DNA from: Candidatus Avelusimicrobium intestinale
GTDB taxonomy: Bacteria; Elusimicrobiota; Elusimicrobia; Elusimicrobiales; Elusimicrobiaceae
Direction: 5' to 3'
Assembly (NCBI GenBank): GCA_902765225.1
Contig: CACWYV010000001.1
Span: forward strand, 1-64,000
DNA length: 64,000 nt
Positions 26,880 through 35,898 of the stretch are shown piece by piece. Each line of letters opens with the position of its first letter. Positions within the stretch are counted from its first letter, which is position 1. The notes beneath the pieces were generated by a model that searched no databases, was not told the DNA's origin, and was given only the letters and a program-made list of their open reading frames with translations. The translations under genes and the position numbers were made by a program.

Positions 26880-27781
26880 TTTTTCCCTCCTTGGATTTGC
26901 CGAACCGCCGGGCCGATATGCTCTATCGTGTGCGAAGCCAGTACACTGTAAGACGAACGACCCTGCGCCGCCAAATCACCCGCCAGACCGTGGATGTAAA
27001 CCCCGCTTACACAGGCCTTGACTGCCGTATCCGTTGTAAAACCTTCGGCCGTTCCCAACTGGGCCCATAAACCGGCCAGCAATCCCGCCAATACATCCCC
27101 CGAACCGCCTTTGGCCAACGCCGGACCGCCGGTCGTATTGCGCCAAATTTCTGTTTTTTTATCCCGGCAAACAGCTACCAACGTGTCGTGTCCCTTGAGT
27201 ACGCATACCCCCCCGTTCAGTTGATCGGCCAATTGAGTAGCGTGCTGCACCCGGGAAGTAACATCCATAGCCACGGGAACGTGTAATAAACGGGCGGCTT
27301 CACCGGGGTGCGGCGTAATGATAACCGGTTTGGAAGAGCGAAACCGTTGCATTCGGGCCAACACATCCAATGCGCCGGCATCCCATACAGACGGCAAATC
27401 TGTTTCTTGCAACAAACGGGGTAACAACGGGCTGTTTCCCATACCCGGGCCAACAACCAATACGGAAGGGCGAATTTTTCCCATCCACAAGGACAATGTT
27501 TTCCACGCCGAAGCAGCAATTTCTCCGCCGGACGTTTCCGGCAAAGGCAACGTGATGGCTTCCGGCAAGGCAGCAGCAAAAGCCGGTTGCAGAGTCTGTG
27601 GCAAGGCCCAATAGACAAGTCCCGCCCCACTGACTAACGCACTTTTCGCACACAGATACCCGGCACCGCACATGGTACGCGAGCCGGCCACCACCAACAC
27701 CCGTCCAAAACTGCCTTTGTGGGCGGAAATAGTACGGACCGGCAAACTGTCGGCAGCTAAACGACGGGTAATTATGTGCAT
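26876..27781 (-). CDS. nnrD: ADP-dependent NAD(P)H-hydrate dehydratase
   Basis: 301 aa, ribokinase-like fold. It dehydrates the damaged S-NAD(P)HX back to NAD(P)H using ADP. Motifs are HKGSFGRVLVVAGS (about 22), GAGYLCAKSALVSGAGLV, VVGPGMGNS, ITPHPGEAARL and GGSGDVLAGLLAGL with the catalytic Asp. In many bacteria it is fused to the epimerase NnrE; here only the dehydratase half is present, and no separate epimerase is in the window. It is 4 bases after glmS. Confidence 0.9.
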   Translation of the reverse strand: MHIITRRLAADSLPVRTISAHKGSFGRVLVVAGSRTMCGAGYLCAKSALVSGAGLVYWALPQTLQPAFAAALPEAITLPLPETSGGEIAASAWKTLSLWMGKIRPSVLVVGPGMGNSPLLPRLLQETDLPSVWDAGALDVLARMQRFRSSKPVIITPHPGEAARLLHVPVAMDVTSRVQHATQLADQLNGGVCVLKGHDTLVAVCRDKKTEIWRNTTGGPALAKGGSGDVLAGLLAGLWAQLGTAEGFTTDTAVKACVSGVYIHGLAGDLAAQGRSSYSVLASHTIEHIGPAVRQIQGGKK

Positions 27782-27785
27782 AATT

Positions 27786-29627
27786 TTACTCTACCGTAAC
27801 ACTTTTGGCTAAGTTGCGCGGTTGGTCAATATCGCACCCCAACCGTTTGGCAATCCAGTAAGCCAGAAATTGTAAAGGTACTACGTTAAGCACCGGTTGC
27901 AGCAAATCATTTGTTTGCGGAATTTGGATGACCTGATCAGCCACGCTTTTGGCGGCTTTTTCTGCCCCGGGAGTAGTAAGCGCCACCACAAAAGCTCCCC
28001 GCGCGCGACATTCCTGACAAGCCGAAAGCATTTTTTCAAACAATCCGTCTTGCGGCATCAACATGAAAACAGGAGTTCCTTTCTCAATAATGGAAATCGG
28101 CCCGTGTTTAATTTCACCGGCAGCAAACCCCTCGGCACTGCGGTAAGATACCTCTTTAAGTTTGAGAGCCCCTTCCAATGCAATCGGGAAGTTGACATGC
28201 CGGCCCAGGAAGATAAATTTATCTGCTTTGTAAATTTTGCGCGTCAGGTGGCGCACCGTATATTCCAACTTAACGGTTTCTCCCATGGCTTTAGACAATT
28301 GCATTAAATCGCGGTACGCCGCATCAAACGCGCTCTTACTCAAATTACCGTTGGCTTTACCCAGCGAAACCGCCAACGCATACATGGCGGTAATTTGACT
28401 GGTAAAAGCTTTGGTAGAGGCGACGCTGATTTCCGGCCCGCAATGGGTAAAGAATGTACGGTCGCACACGCGGGTCAGTGTGGAGCCGAGTACGTTGCAA
28501 ATGGCCAACGTATGAAACCCAAATTCTTTGGCCTTGTTGATAGCCCCGATAGTATCGGCCGTTTCACCCGATTGGCTGATAGCAATCGCCAATGTTTTGA
28601 CTTTATGCGGGACCGTGCGGTATTTATATTCGCTGGCCAAATCTACCGTCACGGGAATACCGGCAAATTGTTCCAAATAGTATTTGCCCACTAACCCGGC
28701 GTGATACGCCGTTCCGCAAGCAATGATATGCACTTGCCGGAGCGCCCGCAAAGCAGCCGTATCCATACCTAAAATCTTGCCAAAATCCGTCCGGGCGGTA
28801 CGCAAGGTATCCTCTATGGCTTGGGGCTGGTCATAAATCTCTTTGAGCATAAAATGGGCATACCCGCCTTTTTCGGCCGTTTGGCGGTCCCAGGAGATTT
28901 TAACCGGTCTTACTTTTTTAGGGGTCCCTGTCTTGTCCAACACGGTTACTTTGCCGGCCCGAAGCAGTGCCATTTCGCCTTCTTCCAAAAACAACACACG
29001 GTTGGTATGTTGCAAAAAGGCAGGCACGTCCGACGCCAAAAAACTTTCATCCTTACCGACGCCCACCACCAGCGGGCTTTGGTTTTTTACTCCCACCAGT
29101 AACCCCGGCGTACGCGCCCACATAACCCCGTAGGCAAAAGCACCGGAAATTTCTTTATTGGTTTTTTGAACAGCTTTGAGCAAGCGGTCTTCGTCGCTAG
29201 CAGCACGAACATGCTTGAGGTTTTCTTCAATCAAATGGGCAATTACTTCCGTATCGGTTTCGCTTTTAAAAAGATGCCCCAGGGAAATCAATTGTTCCCG
29301 CAACATGAGGTAGTTTTCAATAATACCGTTATGTACTACGACAATCTCGCCACTGCAATCGGTATGCGGGTGGGAATTTTCTTCACTGGGTTTACCGTGG
29401 GTAGCCCAACGCGTGTGACCAAGCCCGGTAGTACCTTTGGGAGACAGTTGCAAAGCGGCTTTTTCCAACTCGGCCACTTTGCCGACAGCCCGCACCGTAA
29501 CAAGTTTCCCTTCTTGCAAAATGGAAATTCCGGCAGAATCATACCCACGGTATTCCAATTTTTTGAGTCCGTCAATAATGTAGGGTACACTGTTGCGTTT
29601 TCCCACATACCCGATAATTCCACACAT
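27786..29627 (-). CDS. glmS: Glutamine-fructose-6-phosphate aminotransferase
   Basis: 613 aa, full length. It makes glucosamine-6-P from fructose-6-P and glutamine, the first step to UDP-GlcNAc. The N-terminal class II glutaminase starts MCGIIGYVG with Cys2 as the nucleophile after Met removal and has LEYRGYDSAG and HTRWATHG. Two SIS domains follow (IIACGTAYHAG, ISQSGETADT, SVASTKAFTSQ) and the C-terminus LAKSVTVE is the family signature. It shares an operon with glmM and pdxJ. No ribozyme or riboswitch can fit in the 9-base gap upstream. Confidence 0.97.
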   Translation of the reverse strand: MCGIIGYVGKRNSVPYIIDGLKKLEYRGYDSAGISILQEGKLVTVRAVGKVAELEKAALQLSPKGTTGLGHTRWATHGKPSEENSHPHTDCSGEIVVVHNGIIENYLMLREQLISLGHLFKSETDTEVIAHLIEENLKHVRAASDEDRLLKAVQKTNKEISGAFAYGVMWARTPGLLVGVKNQSPLVVGVGKDESFLASDVPAFLQHTNRVLFLEEGEMALLRAGKVTVLDKTGTPKKVRPVKISWDRQTAEKGGYAHFMLKEIYDQPQAIEDTLRTARTDFGKILGMDTAALRALRQVHIIACGTAYHAGLVGKYYLEQFAGIPVTVDLASEYKYRTVPHKVKTLAIAISQSGETADTIGAINKAKEFGFHTLAICNVLGSTLTRVCDRTFFTHCGPEISVASTKAFTSQITAMYALAVSLGKANGNLSKSAFDAAYRDLMQLSKAMGETVKLEYTVRHLTRKIYKADKFIFLGRHVNFPIALEGALKLKEVSYRSAEGFAAGEIKHGPISIIEKGTPVFMLMPQDGLFEKMLSACQECRARGAFVVALTTPGAEKAAKSVADQVIQIPQTNDLLQPVLNVVPLQFLAYWIAKRLGCDIDQPRNLAKSVTVE

Positions 29628-29636
29628 ACGCGCCTC

Positions 29637-30353
29637 TTACAGTAACCCTTTCATCTCCAATACCGCCGTAGGCAACCCGGCAAACAGAGCTCTTGTTATA
29701 ATGGAAAACCCGATATTCATGCAGGCAATTCCGCCAATATCGGCTACGGCCAACACATTGTGATAATCCAATCCGTGTCCGGCGTGTACTTCCAAGCCCA
29801 ATTCACGCGCCAACAAGGCAGAAAGCGCCAAATTTTGCAGTAGTTTACGGGCCGTAGCGGCACGGGTCGCTTCACTATAATCCCGCGTGCATAATTCTAC
29901 AATATCCGCCCCCAATTTGGCAGCGGTACGGATACTTTCGGCGTCCGGGCTGACGAACAAACTGACTAAAATTTTTTTCCGGTGTAACCGCTCTATCATC
30001 TGCGCAATACGCCGCTTGACAGCCGGAGTAAAGTTAAGTCCTCCGGTCGTGGTCACTTCGCCGGGTTTTTCCGGTACGATGCACACCGAGTGCGGTTTGT
30101 ATTTCAACGCGGCCTTTTCCATGGCCGGCGCAGAGGAGCACTCCAAATGAATTTGCCCGGGAAAGGCCCGGCACACCCGGGCAACATCCTTCTCCTGAAT
30201 ATGACGTTGGTCTTTGCGCAAATGAACTACAATAAAATCCGCCCCTGTGTTCAAACACACGGCTGCCGCATCTACCGGATCCGGAAAGGGAGCGCGGCGG
30301 GCTTGGCGCAAGGTGGCCACGTGGTCTATGTTAACTCCTAATTTTAAATTCAT
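29637..30353 (-). CDS. pdxJ: Pyridoxine 5'-phosphate synthase
   Basis: 238 aa TIM barrel that joins 1-deoxyxylulose-5-P with 3-amino-2-oxopropyl phosphate to give pyridoxine-5-P. LGVNIDHVATLRQARR at the N-terminus, VHLRKDQRHIQEKDV, HSVCIVPEKPGEVTTTGGL and EVHAGHGLDYHNV are the family motifs, with the active-site His and Glu present. The start overlaps the glmM stop by 4 bases. PdxA is not in this window. Confidence 0.96.
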   Translation of the reverse strand: MNLKLGVNIDHVATLRQARRAPFPDPVDAAAVCLNTGADFIVVHLRKDQRHIQEKDVARVCRAFPGQIHLECSSAPAMEKAALKYKPHSVCIVPEKPGEVTTTGGLNFTPAVKRRIAQMIERLHRKKILVSLFVSPDAESIRTAAKLGADIVELCTRDYSEATRAATARKLLQNLALSALLARELGLEVHAGHGLDYHNVLAVADIGGIACMNIGFSIITRALFAGLPTAVLEMKGLL

Positions 30354-31702
30354 TTGAGCACCTCCGTTTGGGCTTGATACAATCTTTCCACTTCTTGCAT
30401 AACACGATCCACCATTTCTTCCTGTTCCCCTTCTACCAGAATACGCAGTTTCGGTTCGGTACCGCTGTAACGCACTACGATACGCCCTTTGCCGTGCATC
30501 CCTTTTTCCAATTCCGCTACGGCCGGCAAAAAACCGGGAATCGTATCCAGCGGTGGTTTATGGGTAACCGCCACCGCCTTTAACTTACTGGGATACCGCT
30601 TCCATTGGTCGCCAAAAAAACTGGCCGGCTTGCCGGAGCGTTTGACAAATTGCAAAAATTGCAGGGCAGATAAAATACCGTCACCCGTAGAAGAAAACCG
30701 CCTAAAAATAATATGTCCGGAAGTTTCCCCTCCGATAGACAGATCTTCTTTTTCCAACGCTTCGGATACGTACTTATCCCCCACCGTTGTCAGGACGACA
30801 TCCACCCCGTTCTCTTTTAGATAATTGATGCATCCCAAATTGGCCATAATCGTCAGCACCGCTTTATTTCCACGCAGGAGTCCTTGCTCTTTCATACACA
30901 AAGCGGAAGAAGCAATAATGTTATCTCCGTCCAGTTGACGGCCTTTTTCATCCGCGGCGATTACGCGGTCGGCATCTCCGTCAAAACTGAACCCCATAAA
31001 AGCGTGTTCTTTAACGGTTAATTCTTGCATAAACTGTGTATGCAACGCGCCTACATTTTTATTGATATTCGTGCCATCCGGTTTGGCAGCCGTAACGGTT
31101 ACGTTCATCCCCAATTGAGCAAACACCCGCACCGCCACCTGATAACTGGCTCCGTTGGCACAATCTAATACGACTTTTGTTCCCCGCAGTAACGACGCAT
31201 CCACTGTAGATAGAAGGAATTGTTCATACGCCTCCAGCAATTTCTCGTCCTGCGTAAAAGACCCCACCGGAACCGGCACCGAAGCAAGCGTTTCTATTTC
31301 CTGTTCAATAGAATCTTCCATTTCCTCGGGCAGTTTGGTACCTAAATGGGTGAAAAATTTAATCCCGTTAAATTCCGCCGGGTTGTGGCTGGCGGAAATC
31401 ACAATACCACACAAACTGTTGGTTTTTTTGACTAGGTACGCCACGGAAGGGGTAGGCGCAATACCTATGCTGATGACATCAGCCCCGCTGGCGCGGATAC
31501 CTTTCTCCAACGCGGCCAAAATAGCCGGGCCGCTGGCACGCGAATCTTGCGCCACAATGACTTGGGGCTTTAACGATACATCCGTGTTGCGTTGTTGCAA
31601 CTGGCGCAAAGCAACGTACCCCAATTTTTCAATAAATTCATCTACTAACGGGAACTGCCCGGCTACGGCCCGAATTCCGTCAGTTCCGAAATACTTTCCC
31701 AT
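30350..31702 (-). CDS. glmM: Phosphoglucosamine mutase
   Basis: 450 aa, converts glucosamine-6-P to glucosamine-1-P. GKYFGTDGIRAVAGQFP at the start, catalytic phosphoserine loop GIVISASHNPAEFNGIKFF (about residue 100), metal site SFDGDADRV (about 240), sugar loop GGETSGHIIF (about 325) and phosphate loop VVRYSGTEPKLRILVEG (about 410). ATG 31702 has GGAGG at 8 bases and begins at the conserved N-terminus; the longer frame (to 31762) overlaps ftsH and is not supported. It is the partner of glmS two genes on. Confidence 0.96.
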   Translation of the reverse strand: MGKYFGTDGIRAVAGQFPLVDEFIEKLGYVALRQLQQRNTDVSLKPQVIVAQDSRASGPAILAALEKGIRASGADVISIGIAPTPSVAYLVKKTNSLCGIVISASHNPAEFNGIKFFTHLGTKLPEEMEDSIEQEIETLASVPVPVGSFTQDEKLLEAYEQFLLSTVDASLLRGTKVVLDCANGASYQVAVRVFAQLGMNVTVTAAKPDGTNINKNVGALHTQFMQELTVKEHAFMGFSFDGDADRVIAADEKGRQLDGDNIIASSALCMKEQGLLRGNKAVLTIMANLGCINYLKENGVDVVLTTVGDKYVSEALEKEDLSIGGETSGHIIFRRFSSTGDGILSALQFLQFVKRSGKPASFFGDQWKRYPSKLKAVAVTHKPPLDTIPGFLPAVAELEKGMHGKGRIVVRYSGTEPKLRILVEGEQEEMVDRVMQEVERLYQAQTEVLK

Positions 31703-31745
31703 ATTCAAATCCTCCGGCCCGCGGCGGAAACAACTACCGCCGGAC

Positions 31746-33683
31746 CTATTTATCCTGTTCAAACAAGTCTGCCTGTTTGGCGGGGGACTCGGCTTTATCT
31801 GGAGTCGGGGAAACTTGTTGAACTGTCTCTGCGGGAGCAGGCGTCACATCTTCCGGCTGCCCGGCAGGTTTCAGGCCTAAAATTTCATCAATTTCATTGG
31901 CCTCTACCACCTCTTTTTCCAATAGGGTGGCCACCAATTTATCAAACGCCGCACGGTGTTGGATAATAATATCCTTCGCCCGGGCGTAAGACGTATGAAT
32001 CAAATTCAGAATCTCTTCATCAATGGTACGCGCCAATTCATCGGAAAGTGTATTGTGGCGGGATAAATCTCTCCCCAAAAACACTTCTCCTTCCTCTCCG
32101 TTAGGCAGCGCAATCGGACCAAGTTTTTCACTCATTCCCAGTTCCATGACCATTTTGCGTGCATAGGCCATGGCCTTATTGAGGTCATCACTGGCCCCGG
32201 AAGTAATTTCACCAAATACAATCTCTTCGGCTGCACGGCCGGCCAACAAAATGCAGAGTTTATCTAAAAGTTCCGATTTGCTGGTTAAAAATTTATCCTC
32301 CAGCGGCAGTTGCAACGTATATCCCAAGGCTTGGCCGCGCGGGATGATGGTTACTTTATGCACCGGATCGGAGTGATTCGTCAACCGTGCTACCACCGTA
32401 TGGCCGGACTCGTGCGCAGCAATCACCTGTTGCTCGTGCTTAGAAATAATGCGGCTTTTCTTTTGCGGTCCTGCCAATACACGCTCTACGGCTTCGTCCA
32501 AATCGGCCGTATCTACGGCATTTTTGTCGGCCCGGGCAGCCAAAATAGCGGCTTCGTTGATGACGTTGGCTAAATCAGCCCCTACAAAACCGGGAGTTCC
32601 TTTGGCGACTTGTTTTAAATCTACGTCTTCCCCCAGTTTTACTTTTTTGGCGTGTACTTTTAAAATTTCTTCGCGGCCTTTCAAATCCGGCGCGGGAACA
32701 GAAATATGCCGGTCAAAACGTCCCGGACGGATAAGTGCCGGATCCAACACGTCCGGACGGTTCGTGGAAGCCATTAAAATAATGCCCTGTTTACTTTCAA
32801 AGCCATCCAGTTCAATAAGAAGTTGGTTAAGGGTTTGTTCGCGTTCATCATGGCCACCGCCGATACCGGCAAAACGCCGGCGACCGACAGCATCCAATTC
32901 ATCAATAAAAATGATAGCCGGGGAATTTTTCTTGGCTTGGTCAAATAAATCGCGTACGCGGGCCGCACCTACCCCTACAAACATCTCTACAAATTCCGAA
33001 GCCGACGCCGAGAAAAACGCCACACCGGCTTCCCCCGCTACGGCCTTGGCCAAGAGCGTCTTACCCGTGCCCGGGGCCCCATACAACAAAACCCCTTTAG
33101 GAAGTTTGCCGCCTAACTTTTGGAATTTTTTTGGATTTTTTAAAAATTTAATAACATCTTCCAATTCTTCTTTGGCTTCTTCGCATCCGGCAACATCTTT
33201 AAACGTAACCGTTTGTTGGGAAGGGTCCTGCATTTTGGCTTTGGAACGGGCAAAATTCATCGCGCTTTTTCCGTCACTGCGTTGCGGCCGGATGAAAATA
33301 AACCACCACAATCCCACCAGCATCACAATCCACAACATATTCATCAACAGGTTACCCACCCAGCTGCGGTCCTGCTCGGCCTTGAATTTAATTTTCGCTT
33401 GGGAAAGTTCCTGCACCAGGTTCGGATCTTCCATACGAATGGTTTTAAAGGGTACAAATTGCCCGGCTTCATTTTTGTATAAGCCGGAGATTGTTCCCGG
33501 AGCTACCGTTAAATCCGCCACTTCCGCCGCGGCCGCTTTTTGTTTAAAATCGGAATAATCCAATACGGCTTCCCGCGGGCCGGATTTATGAAACAACAAC
33601 ACCATCAACACAAATACGGCCAACCAACCCATAATTTGCCCGACAGAAATCAAACTGCGGCGGTTTAGGTTTTTCTTTTTCAT
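31746..33683 (-). CDS. ftsH: ATP-dependent zinc metalloprotease FtsH
   Basis: 645 aa. Two N-terminal membrane helices (about 15-33 and 112-132) flank a small periplasmic domain. The AAA domain has Walker [20 protein letters not shown] (about 205), Walker [12 protein letters not shown] and SRH motif [21 protein letters not shown]. The M41 protease has zinc motif [10 protein letters not shown], where most relatives have HEAGH, and a distal Asp in [10 protein letters not shown]. The tail (about 605-645) is a Pro/Ala/Glu-rich stretch. FtsH degrades membrane and short-lived cytoplasmic proteins. The start overlaps the hpt stop by 4 bases. Confidence 0.97.
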   Translation of the reverse strand: MKKKNLNRRSLISVGQIMGWLAVFVLMVLLFHKSGPREAVLDYSDFKQKAAAAEVADLTVAPGTISGLYKNEAGQFVPFKTIRMEDPNLVQELSQAKIKFKAEQDRSWVGNLLMNMLWIVMLVGLWWFIFIRPQRSDGKSAMNFARSKAKMQDPSQQTVTFKDVAGCEEAKEELEDVIKFLKNPKKFQKLGGKLPKGVLLYGAPGTGKTLLAKAVAGEAGVAFFSASASEFVEMFVGVGAARVRDLFDQAKKNSPAIIFIDELDAVGRRRFAGIGGGHDEREQTLNQLLIELDGFESKQGIILMASTNRPDVLDPALIRPGRFDRHISVPAPDLKGREEILKVHAKKVKLGEDVDLKQVAKGTPGFVGADLANVINEAAILAARADKNAVDTADLDEAVERVLAGPQKKSRIISKHEQQVIAAHESGHTVVARLTNHSDPVHKVTIIPRGQALGYTLQLPLEDKFLTSKSELLDKLCILLAGRAAEEIVFGEITSGASDDLNKAMAYARKMVMELGMSEKLGPIALPNGEEGEVFLGRDLSRHNTLSDELARTIDEEILNLIHTSYARAKDIIIQHRAAFDKLVATLLEKEVVEANEIDEILGLKPAGQPEDVTPAPAETVQQVSPTPDKAESPAKQADLFEQDK

Positions 33684-34210
33684 TGTTTTCTAAATACTCC
33701 AATATAAGGTAAATTTCGGTAAAGTTCGTTGTAGTCCAACCCATACCCGATGACAAATTCGTTTTCAATAGAAAAGCCGACATATTTAGGAGTAATATCC
33801 ACTTTGCGGTTAGCGGGCTTATCCAACAAACAGCAAATTTCAATACTGGCTGCGCCGCGGTCTTTTAAGTGATTAAGCAAATAATCCAACGTAATACCCG
33901 TATCTACAATATCTTCCACAATGATCACGTGACGGTCGCGAATGCTTTCGCGCAAGTCCAACATGGTGCGCACATGCCCGGTGCTCCCCGTGCCCACATA
34001 GGAGGATAGACACATAAAATCCATCGTACAGTCCACGCTGATGTTTTTAATTAAGTCAGAATAAAACAAGACACACCCGCGTAAAATACCGACCAATAAC
34101 GGTTGCTTCCCGCGATAATCGGCCGAGATTTGACGGCCCAGTTCGCGCACGCGCTGTGCCAACTGTTCCTCCGAAAATAAAATCCGTTCCAAAAAGGGTG
34201 TCTCGGGCAT
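33680..34210 (-). CDS. hpt: Hypoxanthine phosphoribosyltransferase
   Basis: 176 aa. Purine salvage enzyme joining hypoxanthine or guanine with PRPP. FMCLSSYVGTG, the PRPP loop VIIVEDIVDTGITLDYLL (about residue 95) and the base-binding segment PKYVGFSIENEFVIGYGLDYNELYRNLPYIG at the C-terminus are typical. Start ATG 34210 has TAGGAGG at 5 bases. The order hpt then ftsH (often tilS-hpt-ftsH) is common in bacteria. A TATAAG -10 lies at 34234-34239; the regulon dyad at 34269-34284 is just beyond its -35 position. Confidence 0.95.
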   Translation of the reverse strand: MPETPFLERILFSEEQLAQRVRELGRQISADYRGKQPLLVGILRGCVLFYSDLIKNISVDCTMDFMCLSSYVGTGSTGHVRTMLDLRESIRDRHVIIVEDIVDTGITLDYLLNHLKDRGAASIEICCLLDKPANRKVDITPKYVGFSIENEFVIGYGLDYNELYRNLPYIGVFRKQ

Positions 34211-34268
34211 AAAGGCCTCCTAAAAAAAATATACTTATAGGATATCTTTTTTTAGGCGGAAAATAAAG

Positions 34269-34336
34269 TAGGTCCAAGGGCCTACCTGTGGTTGGGTCTT
34301 TTGGCCCTTGTGAAAGCGTTGGTATTTCACTATACT
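34269..34336 (+). promoter_or_regulatory. Double-dyad operator and promoter of the first ChaN-like gene
   Basis: Box A TAGGTCCAAGGGCCTA (34269-34284) and box B GGGTCTTTTGGCCC (34294-34307), centres 24 bp apart. Box B touches a weak -35 TTGTGA (34308-34313); a 17-bp spacer and -10 TATACT (34331-34336) follow. The ATG is 8 bases after the -10 with no ribosome-binding site. The same arrangement is found at 37158-37225, 38811-38881 and (minus strand) 63490-63579. A dyad abutting a poor -35 suggests an activator site; this is inference. Confidence 0.8.
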
Positions 34337-34344
34337 AATTGTGT

Positions 34345-35895
34345 ATGAAAAAATTGTTATTTGGGGTGATTTTTCTCCTGGCAGTCTGCCCGACCCGGGC
34401 CCATACGTGGCCCGATGTCCTGCTACGGCAGGTCGTCTCAAGCGCTGCAACCGTCCAACCCGCTGACCGGGGAACCGTTTTACGGGCTTTATCACAGGTG
34501 TCCAACCGGTCCTTGCGCCAGATTAGTTGGAAGCAGTTCCTACAGGAAAATGCCCAAATTCTAAACGCCAATCAAACCCAAAGCGACAGGCGCTCCTTGA
34601 TGCTTCATGATTTAAACGATACGAATTGCAACTTGTTAAACGGCTTACTCGCCCACCCAACCCATAACGCCCGTTTGAATTACGCCCAAGAAACAAAGGG
34701 AATGAAATATATTTATCTGGGGGAAAATCACGCAACAAGAACTATCCCGGCCGAAGTACAACGGCTATTGGTCTCCTTGCGCCAAGCCAACCCGAACGCC
34801 CGTATTTTACTCGCCATGGAATTTGCCGTACGGTTAGACGAAAGAGAAGTACCCCTCCTTTTTGCCACCCCCCATACACTAACGGATTTGGAAACCGGCA
34901 AACAGACAGCCCCTTTTGCCTTTATAGCCAATGAATTTTTAGACACGGCACGCGTCGCCTTGAAACAACAAATAGATATCTTGGCACTGGAAGATAATTT
35001 AAAATATACTTCTGCGACCCCTCATATAAAAGTAGGGGATACCCTGGTAAACATCCCTGCGGACAATCCCCAAATAACCGACCTCATTAAACGCTACCAA
35101 CAAGTGAATGCTTCCTATACAGACCTCTCGGCTTTGAAGGATTTTTTGTCACGCACGGAATGGGGAATTATCCAGCGCAACCGCCAATGGGCCGACTACA
35201 TCCGGGCCGTCAGCCCGTTCTACGACATCATTATATCCTACGTAGGCAGAGGCCATCTGGAAGATGAATTTGTTACTCCTTCTTTTCCCAACTTGGTAGG
35301 GGAACCCCGTTACATCCGGTTTGATTTTTGGACGGATGAACAGTTATCCGATACGACGATAGATGTTTATTTGCAACATAATAAAATCCAGCAAGAGCAA
35401 TCCTCTTCCGCAGCCACTGTGCCGGACTTACCGGTAGATTTCATGCAGAATTTACCCGGTGATACTTCCCGGTCCATCACCGGATATGTGGTATGCCGGG
35501 GCCGGACCCCCCAAGAATGGTCAGCCCAAGAGAAAGTTGCTCTGAACAATCTTTACCAAAAATATTTTCAAACGGATGCTCCCATCCTGGACCAAACATA
35601 CATTCAAGTACACTTACCGGATGCAACGCCCGCCATATACCAGGAGAAACTTTCCACTTGGTTGGAGCAATTGCAATCCTTCCGGCAGGGGCTGTTACGC
35701 CTGGAAGACCCCGTTCAGCTCAACCGTTGCTACGCACTTTTACAAGAGATAGAACAAGCCCTGCTGCAAATTGTTGCCGATAAAGAACCGGCCGGGGGAA
35801 AAATAAAGGAATTAGAAAAAATGGCTACCGAAAAACACCAGATTTTAAAAGCCATCCGCCAAATTTTAGCGCAAAATGCTGCGCCCAAGGAGTAA
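34345..35895 (+). CDS. Secreted ChaN/Tiki-superfamily-like protein, paralogue 1
   Basis: 516 aa. Signal peptide (about 1-20, ends PTRA), then a conserved N-terminal element LRQISWKQFLQENAQI shared by all four paralogues. The core begins at about residue 115 with QETKGMKYIYLGENH (GExH), LLAMEFAVR, DILALED, then TEWGIIQRNRQWADYI and FYDIIISYVGRGHL. Glu and His of the GExH, the RNRQW segment and the late GxGHL resemble the ChaN haem-binding or Tiki/EreA hydrolase superfamily, which use these residues for metal or substrate. A helical module FRQGLLRLEDP...ILLQIV-like follows near residue 450. It forms an operon with the next gene (3-base gap). Activity unknown. Confidence 0.8.
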   Translation: MKKLLFGVIFLLAVCPTRAHTWPDVLLRQVVSSAATVQPADRGTVLRALSQVSNRSLRQISWKQFLQENAQILNANQTQSDRRSLMLHDLNDTNCNLLNGLLAHPTHNARLNYAQETKGMKYIYLGENHATRTIPAEVQRLLVSLRQANPNARILLAMEFAVRLDEREVPLLFATPHTLTDLETGKQTAPFAFIANEFLDTARVALKQQIDILALEDNLKYTSATPHIKVGDTLVNIPADNPQITDLIKRYQQVNASYTDLSALKDFLSRTEWGIIQRNRQWADYIRAVSPFYDIIISYVGRGHLEDEFVTPSFPNLVGEPRYIRFDFWTDEQLSDTTIDVYLQHNKIQQEQSSSAATVPDLPVDFMQNLPGDTSRSITGYVVCRGRTPQEWSAQEKVALNNLYQKYFQTDAPILDQTYIQVHLPDATPAIYQEKLSTWLEQLQSFRQGLLRLEDPVQLNRCYALLQEIEQALLQIVADKEPAGGKIKELEKMATEKHQILKAIRQILAQNAAPKE

Positions 35896-35898
35896 TCT

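Noticed and set aside
30350-31702. Possible glmS/glmM riboswitch or ribozyme
   Set aside because: The gap before glmS is only 9 bases and pdxJ overlaps glmM, leaving no space for a glmS ribozyme.
32449-33558. A 369-codon open frame on the plus strand opposite ftsH
   Set aside because: It is fully antisense to a certain gene, has low-complexity Ser/Pro-rich composition and no ribosome-binding site; it is a codon-bias shadow.
34269-34307. The GGTC/GACC dyads read as rho-independent terminators
   Set aside because: Most have no following T-run, the first pair has no upstream plus-strand gene to terminate, and their fixed distance to the -35 fits operators better.
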